Shown: one piece after another, positions 20,184 through 30,600 of the stretch
Numbering within the stretch: the stretch's first letter is position 1
Layout of the letters: each line of letters starts with the position of its first letter
Assembly (NCBI GenBank): GCA_907163375.1
Contig: CAJQUW010012909.1
Coordinates: forward strand, 62,001 to 126,000
Direction: 5' to 3'
Source: Prostheceraeus crozeri
Taxonomy: Eukaryota > Platyhelminthes > Polycladida > Euryleptidae
DNA: 64,000 bases
Program-made: the position numbers and the translations under genes
Notes under the pieces: model-generated
What the model saw: only the letters and a program-made list of their open reading frames with translations
Databases searched by the model: none
Told to the model about the DNA's origin: nothing

Positions 20184-23100
20184 TTATGTCAATACATCTC
20201 CTGAATGTGGTAGCGTGAGTTTTATTCTTTTGGGTGGAGATATGTTTGTGTCAGGATGTTCATGTGGAAGAGATGTGTTATGTCCTATCCAACACCTCTT
20301 ATCCTCCCATGCTGAAAGCGCTCGTTTCTTGAACGTGTGCGTTTTCACAGTATGAACTTGAGATTTTAAGATTGTCATATTGACAAACGTTATAGTTTTA
20401 TTTTTATAGGCCTTCTTATAGGACCGATGTTTCATTTTGTGAACAATGGATTTTGATATACCTTTAGCACGCTTAATACTATCTGCACATTCTTTTAATT
20501 TCATGGAATACATTTTAGGGCGGAGGAGAATCATTTCATCTATTTCCTTTCCTGCTGTTTCATCCTTAAAACAACCAAGTTTGGCTTTATTCTGTATGGA
20601 ATAGAGTGGATGAGTAGGATTGTAGTTAGATGCGTCGAAATATTTTTCTAATGACTTAGGTACTTCATTAAAATTTAAATCTTTTTGAGTGGTAATACCT
20701 AAGAAGAAACTATCTGTATCACCACCCAACAAACGAACCTCTTTTACGAGAGGACATGGTTTTAGTATTTTATAAAAGAGTTGGTACATTTCAAGCTTAG
20801 AGTAATCTAGTACAGCTTGGCCAATATAGATGGGCTTGCACAACTCAACTTCAGATTTTATTATTTTAACACCTACAAGGTCTTCATCGATAATGTCTCT
20901 ATCGATGAATAGAGGTGATGAGGTCAATTTGTGATATCTTTGATCATCAATGACTAGTTTGTAGTTCATACGTTTTCTAACATCCTCCATCGTCTTACCA
21001 AATAGACTGTTGTTCTTATATTTATAAAAATCCTTTTCAAAATTATTTTGGGCTAGTGTACGTTTCTGGCTGTTACTATCTATGTAGGGTTTGAGGAAGG
21101 CTATCTGTCTAGATTTGATGATGCGGTGAACTGACTTTAGAAGCATGCCCATTTCTAAATAGAATTTTAGTATGCAGAAGTGCACGAGATAATTTTTCTT
21201 ATCATATTGGGTGAGTAAAAGTTTGCGGCATGGTTTGTACCTTGGCTGTCCACACTCTCTTAAGTTATCATGAAATTGTGACATGAATGGTGAAAACATA
21301 TCTTCAGTCACTTCACCAGATTCAGGTGCGAGTGGGAAATCAGCAGTTTTATTTTTAATGCTATTTGGATAAATCAAATCAACTTCAAAATAATATCCCC
21401 AATCACCTTAATCTGGAATCTTTAGTATGTTTGAAGGGTTGGAGTAATACTCAAGCTCATCTTGTTTTAACCAACTAAACTCGGAATGAGGTAGTGGTTT
21501 AGACAGTGAACTGCCATATAAATTATTTTGGCCATAATACTTTAGGTGGATATGATCATCACCTACTTTTTCAGATTTTATATGATGCTTATTTACAAAT
21601 GTGAGACCACCGCGTATTCTGCGCTCAAATATGTTATACATCTCGGGGTCTTGTAAGAGATGAATGGTCTCACCAGTCATTTTAAAGGCTGATTTAAAGG
21701 ACATGGCTGGCAGACTGACAAAGTGGACAGGATCTAATTTGTCTTCTTCTAATGCCACTCGTCGAAATTCCTGAAAGACATCAGCCAGCAAAATGACATC
21801 TAATTCTAAGTAAGCGATCATATAATCGCCAAACGTTTTACAATCAAACTTTAACCATGCCTCTTGAGCATGTTCATAATCTTCTACTGGAGAATCTTCA
21901 CCCGTCAAATCGTTTTGGAATTTGTCAATGGAAGGAAGGGTTGTTTCATATAGTTTAGACATTGAGCTAAAATACGCATAAGGAAAGACTCCTTTGCGAG
22001 TGATTATCTCATCCGTTAAATTTGGATAGTGTTTCTTCAAAGATTGACTATGTGGAAGAAACTTGAGATTTCGAACGAGAGAAGCTAGTGACGCTGACAT
22101 GAATTGAAATGAATCTAAAAATTTTATTTCGAAGAAGACTGTCTTATTTTCTGTAGTTTTATCAACTGGTACTTTTGCTGTCATTGCCATGAATTTTTCT
22201 CTCTTTTGCGCTATTACATTAAACTGCCACGATTTCATCTGGCTCAACCCTCCTTTTATGAGCATATGACTGTCATAGCCCTTAAAGTTGTGAAAAATGA
22301 CGGGTAGTACACGACGTCTCAACCTATGTGAAAAGTTACATTTGGAGCAGAGCGCGTTTCTAAATTTACCAGTAATGTGATCATGATCACGCACTTTCTT
22401 GATTTTATCGTCATCAAACGTTTTATGACATTTAGGGCACGATGTGCAACTTTCAAATTTTTGTTTGTCTTCATCTGACATATGTAGTGACTTACGCTGC
22501 AATTGAGAATCATATGATTGTTGAAATTTGGCAGCTTTATCGAGAAATTCTAGAAATTTTGAAATACAATCTTCGCCTTGCCAAGTATGCATTTTGTTTT
22601 GCCTATTTCTAAAGTGGTCATGCCATACTTCATAGCAGGATATGGCTGCTAGCTTGTGGATGTTATCATCAATGTAGCATTCGATGTCTGCATAAATGAC
22701 ACGCAGGGGACTTAATTCGTCACTATTATCCCTATGTGAAAATATTTTATCTGTGGGTATGCGTTCCATCTGTAATTTACCCCGCTTGCACCATTCATAA
22801 TGACTTAGAAATTTATGTTTACTCCAAAAGGAGCGACTGCAGCGGTCGCATACAAAATGTTCACCACTTTTAGAGTGTCCCAAGTGTGTATACAAGCGAG
22901 AGATTTTGGGAATACCACAGTAGTGCCATTCCTCGCTATCATCTTGTTTTACTAATAAGAGGTTGACTACACGTTCATAACAAGTTGAACGTCAATTATA
23001 GCGGGCACCCTTCAACCCCTTCTCCCACACGTGAACGACAATTTTAATCTTATTATGTTTCTCGAACGTTTCTACATCTTTGATTTTCATGTTATCACTA

Positions 23101-24088
23101 TCACAACCTTCAAAGTCTACTTCATCCTCCCACTGTCTATAGCTATAGGTGCGATCTCGATGCGCGTTGATATCATTATAGTGAAGGATGGGTAGGACTG
23201 CATATTTGAAACACTGTGATTTACAATCGACACTGATGACAGCTTTCTTATTATACAACGTTTTTGGTAGTTTAAATGTGCCTCGAGCTGCATGACTTTT
23301 TAATAGGGAAATTTTGAACATGGCTGAGTCCACGCCATCAAAAATGAGAGCGCTGTCGCGCTGATTGAACTTATCTACATTTGATTTTAAACATTGAATA
23401 TGGAAATTTAGCCAAGACTCGCAGTCTACAACTTCGGTTGCGGAAGAGGAAGGAACATGAAACTGTATTCTCTCCGTCACTTGCCCCGTTTGAAAATCTA
23501 TCTTAATATATTTTAGTTTGAGGTAGATGAGCGCCTTCATTCTAAAATTGTCTAAATTGTTGAAGAGCGCTTCCATAATGTTAGAATTCTGAAGGAGCCA
23601 CTCAGGAAAATCTACTATTTGAGTATTGGACTCCATACAGTAGTCGCGTACTAAATGACTATGGGAAACGTTAATGAGGGAGATTGTAGAGGTACCGTTG
23701 GTGTAGTGATCATTTGCATGCGTGTGTTGAAGTCTGTGCGAAGATCGCTGAAAGGGGCTATCGAAAGAAAGAGGGCACAAATCGCAAGGAAAGGAGATGT
23801 CATCGTCAGAATCAACTTCACCTCCGGAGATTGATGCCGCTTTGCGTTGACACACACGTTGTTTGATGTGTCGAAGGAGACTGTGCTTCCTTGTAAAAAT
23901 ATGTCCGCAGTCAGCACATTCCCACTCGTTGCCTTGTCGCGAGAGTCCTGAGCTGGAACTAACATCACCTGAAAGAGAAATCATTCTATCATCTCTGTTT
24001 AAGTCTCAGTGTATTGTTACAACCTACCTTCACTCAACAACTCTAAACTTTCCTCGAGAAGGGAGGGCTTTGGTGATGAAGTAGATGC
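20184..24088 (-). pseudogene. Protein-primed family B DNA polymerase (pPolB), inactive
   Basis: Exon 2 is 24028-24088, followed by a 59-bp intron (23969-24027), then one long frame from 23968 to 20184. N-terminus has two C2H2 zinc fingers (CADCGHIF..., CDLCPLSF...), then a third near 22850. Exonuclease motifs YADIEC (about 22690), HNFKGYDSH (about 22275) and YLELD (about 21815). Motif B NNSLFGKT (about 21010), motif C GGDTDS (about 20715). Defects: in-frame TGA at 22992-22994, in-frame TAA at 21408-21410, motif A reads YYGQNNLYG where Asp is expected (GGC for GAC), and no ATG is visible in exon 1. Would replicate the element from protein-linked ends. Confidence 0.9.
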
Positions 24089-24253
24089 CTGAAATTGAGG
24101 AAGATGCTATTAGCCACAGGTTTGAGGAAGATGAGAGAGGAAATCTTCAACTTATCATTTCAAGGAAATTATGTTTAAGGTTGATTCTTCAACAAGATAG
24201 GGACTTAACTCAAATAATACGTCTCAACTTTGGAATTTACTAGAGAACAGTTC

Positions 24254-24405
24254 ACTTACACGTTTCAAAGACAGAGTGAAATGACGCGAATGTCACTTTA
24301 CATATATACTTTCATATTCATCATTCATTGGCTGTTCATTCTGATTGGTTGCTTGTTTATACTTAAGAATTAGAAAACATTTCAAAATTATTATTCACAG
24401 TCAAC
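24254..24405. promoter_or_regulatory. Bidirectional promoter between PolB and the 150-aa gene
   Basis: Two inverted CCAAT boxes (24327-24331, 24344-24348) lie between a leftward TATA (gtatatatgtaaa, 24297-24309) and a rightward TATA (gtttatactt, 24355-24364). The leftward transcript meets a splice donor GTAAGT at 24254-24259; its intron ends at 24089 with tttcag. This gives a non-coding or start-codon-lost first exon for PolB. Confidence 0.7.
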
Positions 24406-24858
24406 ATGACAAGCCCTCCGACAACACCGAACACAAAATTCTCTTCTCCATGCTCATCACCAAGGGCGCTCGTTGCACCAAACGCTCCAACGAAGGGGAA
24501 GGTGGAGAAAATATACCGACTCGACAATATTAGAAAGTTGTCATTACCAGCGGACGACGAAGAGGAGAGTGTATGTGAGAAGGAGTATCCCGACCTAACA
24601 AACATACGATGGAAGTATCTGCAGTACGACACTGATGATGTGATGGAGATCACCAGCACCAAATTCCTTCACCAATTATTGGAATGGTGCACCCCTAACT
24701 CCCAGCCACGAACTATGGCGGAGTGGGAGTACATCGACAAAGTGAGGCTCGCGGTAGAAGAACGATTGAAGCAAGTGAACTGTTTTTGCGATCAATGTGA
24801 AGTCAGACTCTGGGACGATATTGACGATGAAGACCTTTTGAAATACATGCCACAATAA
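24406..24858 (+). CDS. Hypothetical acidic protein, 150 aa
   Basis: ATG 42 bp after a rightward TATA. The N-terminal 45 residues are Ser/Thr/Pro-rich, then an acidic stretch (DDEEESV), a globular C-terminal half and a CFCDQCE cluster near residue 125, then a very acidic end. An unstructured Pro-rich start plus a cysteine cluster is typical of small viral regulatory proteins, but I recognise no family. Divergent partner of PolB. Confidence 0.6.
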   Translation: MTSPPTTPNTKFSSPCSSPRALVAPNAPTKGKVEKIYRLDNIRKLSLPADDEEESVCEKEYPDLTNIRWKYLQYDTDDVMEITSTKFLHQLLEWCTPNSQPRTMAEWEYIDKVRLAVEERLKQVNCFCDQCEVRLWDDIDDEDLLKYMPQ

Positions 24859-24904
24859 ATTTTTATTTCGTATTATCTTTGCTTTCATACTGACTTACTT
24901 GAAT

Positions 24905-25320
24905 AGGGCTTCAGTGGATCATTTAACCATGTATACTTTTTCATTTGGAAATAGTAGCACGCTTAGTTTAACTTGTAAATCTTATAACATTTCATATGGG
25001 CGATGATGGTAGATGAAATAGTGTTAAATAAAATTAAGATAGCTTACACTTCTGATACAGGGATAGCAATCGACTGCGATCCATGTGTAAAGAGCTTGTT
25101 AGACTACGGATGGGCTTAAGTGGATGATTTAACCATGTATACTTTTTCATTTGGAAATAGTAGCACGCTTAGTTTAACTTGTAAATCTTATAACATTTCA
25201 TATGGGTGATGATGGTAGTTGAAATAGTGTTAAATAAAATTAAGATAGCTTACACTTCTGATGCAGGGATAGCAATCGACTGCAATCCATGTGTAAAGAG
25301 CTTGTTAGACTACGGAAGAG
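24905..25320 (+). repeat. Two 206-bp tandem repeats
   Basis: Copies start near 24925 and 25131 with aaccatgtatactttt and end in gagcttgttagactacgg. The same unit is in element A at 960-1275. Each carries taaGATAGCtta and gggatagcaatcgactgc. Confidence 0.85.
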
Positions 25321-25429
25321 AGAAGTGTGTTATGTTGCGTGTGGCGCGTGAGTGTCCTCCCATTTCATTCCATTCATCAATTCGTCTCATTGATAGAGAC
25401 AAGTAGAACTCATGGTTCTCATAACGTAT

Positions 25430-25796
25430 GCAATGGAAAGTTTATAAGGCACCCTTCGACAGTTGGCTAAATGTCGCCCTGGCGCGAATGCATACTACGT
25501 TGAGACAGAGGCAATCACTTGCAAACATGACGCAGAGAGGTTTAACAAGATTGACCATTGCCGAATGTCCCTTGCGGTATACATAGCTACGGGTTTCATC
25601 GCCGCCCTTTACAGGAACGCCCGTCGAAAGGAAGTATTACACCGAACTTCATTTGCAACGTTCAAGTTGACTGATAGCAGATTCAACTTAATGATAGTAT
25701 TCGCCAGTCTGAAGACTGCCCAGGGCAAACCGAGTGGAGGTTCTATCATGTCTTGCCCCATGGTGGCCCTTATGAGGGCCGGTGGTTCGTTCTCGG
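25430..25796 (+). ncRNA. Possible TATA-driven structured RNA, conserved between elements A and B
   Basis: A rightward TATA (agtttataagg, about 25438-25448) precedes a ~350-bp segment that matches element A 1380-1753 at over 95%. It contains hairpins AAGTTGA/TCAACTT and CAGTCT/AGACTG. The plus-strand open frame across it (114-148 aa) lacks a good ATG and ends differently in the two copies, so RNA rather than protein may be conserved. No expression evidence; tentative. Confidence 0.3.
25656..25796 (+). repeat. R140 module, copy 3
   Basis: Full copy from caacgttcaag to tctcgg, with GATAGC at 25673-25678. It ends 11 bp before the stop codon of the leftward 75-aa gene. Confidence 0.88.
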
Positions 25797-25807
25797 CGAC
25801 AAGTTGA

Positions 25808-26035
25808 CTATTGATTTGAAAAGTCAATAGGTATGACAGTTAGGTTGTCATAAACCCTGTACCGCCTAAGCCGTGCTGGTGCATCTGGCACCTTTCGGCT
25901 GCGGGTGGTATTAGGAGTCCACACCTCATCCGTCCAAATGATCTTCTTGATCTTCCCCTTCTTCTCATCCTCTTCATCCCACTCGTCGAGGATGATGAAG
26001 TCGAGAATGGCGTTGGTAGGAGACGTTGCTTCCAT
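25808..26035 (-). CDS. Small TATA-driven accessory protein, 75 aa
   Basis: ATG at 26035. The minus-strand leader is about 45 nt, preceded by ccctatataagcc (about 26077-26089). Product acidic then basic: LDEWDEEDEKKGKIKKIIW, later RSRKVPDAPARLRRYRVYD. No family recognised. Same cassette layout as the 88-aa gene (TATA, leader, short ORF, R140 immediately 3'), so the two are probably cassette siblings with different coding content. Confidence 0.55.
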   Translation of the reverse strand: MEATSPTNAILDFIILDEWDEEDEKKGKIKKIIWTDEVWTPNTTRSRKVPDAPARLRRYRVYDNLTVIPIDFSNQ

Positions 26036-26148
26036 CGTGACTTGAAATTGAATGAGAAGCGCTACAATCTTCTGGCTTATATAGGGTTTTCAACAATGAA
26101 TTGCTCAACAGCGAATCAGAATGCTTCAGGGATAGCAATCGACTGCAT

Positions 26149-26288
26149 AACGTTCAAGTTGACTGATAGCAGATTCAACTTAATGATAATATTCGCCAGT
26201 CTGAAGACTGCCCAGGGCAAACCGCGAGGAGGTTCTATCATGTCTTGCCCCATGGTGGCCCTTAAGAGAGCCGGTGGTTCGTTCTCGG
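26149..26288 (+). repeat. R140 module, copy 4
   Basis: Starts aacgttcaagttgactg just after a gggatagcaatcgactgc scrap (from the 206-bp repeat). It lies between the TATA of the 75-aa gene and the 3' end of the 88-aa pseudogene. Confidence 0.88.
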
Positions 26289-26299
26289 AGGTCGTCATC

Positions 26300-26566
26300 T
26301 TACAGCCTACCGATTCTGCTGAGAGAGTCTTTGACTCTCTCCATGGTAGCAGTGTCGACTTCCACGCTAGTTGGCATGTGAGTGGAGGGTGGAATGTAGC
26401 GCCATTCCATTGGATTGGCAACACTTGCTGTCATCGGATTGCCAATCCGAGCAAGATTGTTGTGGACTCTGTCTTGCTCCTCTAGTCTAACAAATTCATT
26501 AAATAAATTTCGCGGTCTTTACTGCGGTCCGCGAGGAGAGCTGACTTGAGCGTTCGGCGTCTGCAT
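26300..26566 (-). pseudogene. Element B copy of the 88-aa accessory gene, stop at codon 16
   Basis: Matches 1766-2032 over its full length (MQTPNAQVSSPRGPQ then stop TAA at 26519-26521, where A has Leu). The remaining frame is open to the family stop at 26300. Same leftward TATA (ggtatataaacc, about 26597-26608) and same leader. Conservation outside the stop suggests recent inactivation. Confidence 0.65.
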
Positions 26567-26621
26567 GATTGAAATGAAATGAAATGAGAGGTAGTGGTTT
26601 ATATACCCCTCTAACGCGACG

Positions 26622-26763
26622 CAACGTTCAAGTTGACTGATAGCAGATTCAACTTAATGATAGTATTCGCCAGTCTGAAGACTGCCCAGGGCAAACCGCG
26701 TGGAGGCTCTATCATGTCTTGCCCCTAGGTGGCCCTTATGAGAGCCGTTGGTTCGTTCGCGGG
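26622..26763 (+). repeat. R140 module, copy 5
   Basis: Full copy abutting the TATA region of the 88-aa pseudogene on its left and lying 100 bp from the end of the 410-aa gene on its right. Confidence 0.88.
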
Positions 26764-26863
26764 AGTAAAGTGATGGGGTGGTGAAGGCAGGGAAAAGATC
26801 TGCAATGAAAATGATATGTATTAGAATAGGATATACTATCTTATTTGCTTTTCACTTACCAAG

Positions 26864-28096
26864 TTAGCCATCCTTGGGTAGTCTCGCGGGCTTCCTCACT
26901 GAAAATTTATGTAAATGCCCGCGCATTCTGAGTGTGACGTGGAGGCATTTCTTACTTGGATGGCCATTGTAACAGATGATGGACTCATCTAAATTTTGAT
27001 TGACGAGGACTTGACCGTCCAGATGGTTATCCCGAATAGGGATGTGGAACTCAAACATTCTTTCCTCATTCAAGCGATTCCATTCATTCCTCATGCGCTC
27101 CAACTTCGCAAACGACTCTCTCTCATCACCCTGCCTACTCACACTCCTCTCCAACTCAGCATTCCTCGCTCTCAATACACTCATATCCTTCATCAACTCC
27201 TCATACTTCGACTCTGCCTCTCCCATTCTCCTCTCTGCAGCACTCGTCCTCTTCTCTCGCTCATCATTCTCGTCTTCCAACACTCGCACATTCTCCTTCC
27301 ACTCTTTCACAGCACGCCTCATGCGGATATTCTCATCTGCCACCTCCTTACATTTCACCTCCTTCATTTTCAGCTCACTCAACTCAATCAACGTTCTCTC
27401 ATTCACCTTCTTCAAACTTCCGTACCGATCAACCAACAAAGCATGTGCCGCTTGCTGCGACACATGCTTCTTCTCCATGTCCTCATCCCACCGCGCCGAC
27501 TGCTTCCGTAACCCACCACCCTTCACTATTGGGGAAGATGAGCTCTGCGGGGGGTCGGTAATGACAATATTTGACACCTCCGACGAAGAAGAGCTCAACT
27601 TCCTCACACGCTTCCTCACTCGCTCCCTATCCAAGTCCACATCATCCTCATCATCACTCTCAAACACTCTCTTCCGCCACTTGTGAGCCTTCAAACCGGG
27701 CACAGCATTTTCTACCTCATTCTCCACAGCATTCCCACTAGCGTTCTCAAAAACATTCCCACTAGCATTCTCAACAACATTCCCACTAGCATTCTCAACA
27801 AAATTCTTGGCCTTTTTCTCTTTCCCCAACATTCGCTCCTTCTCAGCATTCATCAACTCCACAAATCTCAAATCGGTCACCAACCCTCCTGTACACTCAC
27901 CATGCCTCAGATAAAACTCGGCTTCCTGCCCAACAACCAACAGCACCCTGCACTTCACACAGGCAACCCTACTCAGGATAACCATGTGTTCGGCCCCTGC
28001 CTTCTTGATGTGGTCCTTGAGACCGTCTCGGCGGTTAATTCGGCCGCACACACACATTTTAATATGGAATTTCTTGTTTCTATCGTTATTGACCAT
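26864..28096 (-). CDS. Zinc-finger/coiled-coil nuclear protein, 410 aa
   Basis: ATG at 28096 in good context (ctaaccATGG), preceded by an acceptor-like attatcttacag ending at 28103. N-terminus has two Cys/His clusters (CVCG ... DHIKK; CVKCR ... RHGEC). Then four VENASGN-type heptad-like repeats (about 100-130), an acidic segment ESDDEDDVD, a basic RKRVRKL signal and a Ser run. A long coiled coil (about 215-345) rich in E/K/R follows. No known family. Leftward, largest gene of the accessory arm; probably spliced to the right-end promoter at 29.7 kb. Confidence 0.65.
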   Translation of the reverse strand: MVNNDRNKKFHIKMCVCGRINRRDGLKDHIKKAGAEHMVILSRVACVKCRVLLVVGQEAEFYLRHGECTGGLVTDLRFVELMNAEKERMLGKEKKAKNFVENASGNVVENASGNVFENASGNAVENEVENAVPGLKAHKWRKRVFESDDEDDVDLDRERVRKRVRKLSSSSSEVSNIVITDPPQSSSSPIVKGGGLRKQSARWDEDMEKKHVSQQAAHALLVDRYGSLKKVNERTLIELSELKMKEVKCKEVADENIRMRRAVKEWKENVRVLEDENDEREKRTSAAERRMGEAESKYEELMKDMSVLRARNAELERSVSRQGDERESFAKLERMRNEWNRLNEERMFEFHIPIRDNHLDGQVLVNQNLDESIICYNGHPSKKCLHVTLRMRGHLHKFSVRKPARLPKDG

Positions 28097-28102
28097 GGTT
28101 AG

Positions 28103-29669
28103 CTGTAAGATAATGAAATTTGTATAAGTTTGGAATCATGTAGTATACAGCCTAAAGCATAACACTTAGTGAGGAATGATAGATTTGAGTGTAGTGAGTG
28201 GCACTCGATCCCGTCGACAGCCCGAAGGCCTTGTACTGATCACTAGGGAAGTGAGAGATCTTCCCCGATACCCGCTATTTACAGCTGAAGAAATCATTGT
28301 CACTGCCTCGAAGTGGTAACAGCAACGCCAAGTCAAAGGTAGTGATCAGTAGCTGGGATCTAACCCCTCAAAGCTGCCTTCGACTTAGTTAAATTTGAAA
28401 TCTGATAGCAGATTTGAATGTAGCATACGGCCTAAAACATAATGTCATCATTCAACACTTCTTCAACATTCAACATTCAACTTAGTCAACATTCAACATA
28501 ATGTCAACACTTAGTGAGGAATGATAGATTTGAGTGTAGTGAGTGGCACTCGATCCCGTCGACAGCCCGAAGGCCTTGTACTGATCACTAGGGAAGTGAG
28601 AGATCTTCCACGATACCCGCTATTTACAGCTGAAGACATCATTTTCACTGCCCCGAAGTGGTAACAGCAACGCCGAGTCAAAGGTAGTGATCAGTAGCTG
28701 GGATCTAACCCCTCAAAGCTCCCTTAGACTTAGTTAAATTTCAAATCTGATAGCAGATTTGAATGTAGCATACGGCCTAAAACATAATGTCATCATTCAA
28801 CACTTCTTCAACATTCAACATTCAACTTAGTCAACATTCAACATAATGTCAACACTTAGTGAGGAATGATAGATTTGAGTGTAGTGAGTGGCACTCGATC
28901 CCGTCGACAGCCCGAAGGCCTTGTACTGATCACTAGGGAAGTGAGAGATCTTCCACGATACCCGCTATTTACAGCTGAAGACATCATTGTCACTGCCCCG
29001 AAGTGGTAACAGCAACGCCGAGTCAAAGGTAGTGAACAGTAGCTGGGATCTAACCCCTCAAAGCTGCCTTAGACTTAGTTAAATTTGAAATCTGATAGCA
29101 GATTTGAATGTAGCATACGGCCTAAAACATAATGTCATCATTCAACACTTCTTCAACATTCAACATTCAACTTAGTCAACATTCAACATAATGTCAACAC
29201 TTAGTGAGGAATGATAGATTTGAGTGTAGTGAGTGGCACTCGATCCCGTCGACAGCCCGAAGGCCTTGTACTGATCACTAGGGAAGTGAGAGATCTTCCC
29301 CGATACCCGCTATTTACAGCTGAAGACATCATTGTCACTGCCCCGAAGTGGTAACAGCAACGCCGAGTCAAAGGTAGTGATCAGTAGCTGGGATCTAACC
29401 CCTCAAAGCTGCCTTAGACTTAGTTAAATTTCAAATCTGATAGCAGATTTGAACTTAGCATACTTGAAAACCTTAGACTACATGTTGAAACTTTGAAAAA
29501 ACTGAAAATTAAGAATTTTTAAAAAAATTCGCATTTTACTACTCATACTACTTTTAAAAAATTTTATCAGTAGTAAAGACACTATCAAACTCTATCACAC
29601 AAACTTTGAAGTAAGAAGATAGCTTGCCTACTTCAAAAGATAATGTCCTTTGAAACGACCGTCGCTTAC
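28103..29669 (-). other. Predicted 1.57-kb 5' intron containing the 345-bp repeats
   Basis: Donor GTAAGC on the minus strand at 29664-29669 (after exon end ...AAGACGAG) lies about 40 bp below a leftward TATA (29711-29720). The acceptor ends at 28103, 7 bp before the ATG of the 410-aa gene. The four 345-bp repeats lie inside. Element A has a matching TATA (4079-4088) and gaggtaggt donor-like site nearby. Inferred from signals only. Confidence 0.45.
28164..29460 (+). repeat. Four tandem 345-bp structured repeats
   Basis: Units start at 28164, 28509, 28854 and 29199 (acttagtgaggaatgatag), exactly 345 bp apart. The last unit lacks the ATTCAAC-rich spacer. Each ends in a GATAGC hairpin (28404, 28749, 29094, 29439); two have 9-bp arms and two have 6-bp arms. 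Other internal inverted repeats are TCACT/AGTGA and GAGTG/CACTC. Near-identity implies recent amplification or homogenisation. Confidence 0.92.
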
Positions 29670-30015
29670 CTCGTCTTTCGATGAAGTGATCAGACTTACG
29701 TTGCCGGGGATTTATATATGCTCAGAAGAAAACTTAAAATGGCTCTATCTCCTAAAGTATTCATTGTAGCGGCATGCGGTTTGTTGCAAACGATTCGTCT
29801 CATCATTGTCTATCATATGACACCTGATCCATTCTCATGTGACCACGGGAAGTTGGTGGGTCAGCACATGGCCATGTAACATGCCACAAGTGAAAAAATT
29901 CCTAAGTGTGGGAGCTCCAGTGTGGTGAAAATTTTGAAAAATTTAAAACTTCCGAATTTCAATGTGGGACCCTTACCAAAACTTTTTTCATCACTTTCCA
30001 CTGAGCCCCCCTACC
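29470..30015. other. Gene-free spacer with right-end leftward promoter
   Basis: Contains TTTACTACT...AGTAGTAAA (29535-29576), an inverted repeat echoing the AGTAGTAA terminus, a GATAGC hairpin at 29618-29623 with outer arms GAAGTA/TACTTC, and leftward TATA catatataaa at 29711-29720. No credible ORF. Confidence 0.6.
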
Positions 30016-30019
30016 GTTC

Positions 30020-30600
30020 GGAGAAATTTGATGAAACGAACTTTGGTAAAGGTCCCAGGTCGATATGCGACACTTTGGAAAATTTTCAAAATTTTGTCCA
30101 TACAAAGTCACTCTGACACTTAGGATTTTTTCAGGTGAGCTCCGACCTAAAATCTTGTAACACCTCTAACTTTTGAACGGCTGGTCCGATTGACTCGCAA
30201 CAAAAATGTCACCGAGCAGTTTTTTCTCCTCTTTCAAACGAGTATCTATAAGACAAATCCATCCACTAGAACCAAAATTAGAAGATCGCTGTCGGGGGGG
30301 GGGGTCAGTGAAATTTGATGAAACAAACTTTGGTCAGGGTCCCAGGTCGAAATGCGACACTTTGGAAAATTTTCAAAATTTTGTCCATACAAAGTCACTC
30401 TGACACTTAGGATTTTTTCAGGTGAGCTCCGACGTGAAATCTTGTAACAGCTATAACTTTTGAACGGCTGGTCCGATTGACTCGCAACAAAAATGTCACC
30501 GAGCAGTTTTTTCTCCTCTTTCAAACGAGTATCTATAAGACAAATCCATCCACTAGAACCAAAATTAGAAGATCGCTGTCGGGGGGGGGGTCAGTGAAAT
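30020..30600. repeat. 286-bp tandem repeats of the inner right TIR
   Basis: The segment aaatttgatgaaac recurs at about 30025, 30308 and 30596 with a ~286-bp period, so the inner TIR has been duplicated on the right side only. Long G runs mark unit joints. Confidence 0.8.

Noticed and set aside
17820..22994. Reassigned stop codon (alternative genetic code) in element B
   Set aside because: All three stop types interrupt genes while neighbouring genes use the same stops normally at their ends; decay is simpler.
26996..28102. Long plus-strand frames (171, 214, 139 aa)
   Set aside because: Antisense shadows of the 410-aa leftward gene; Ser/Leu/His-rich composition typical of reverse frames.
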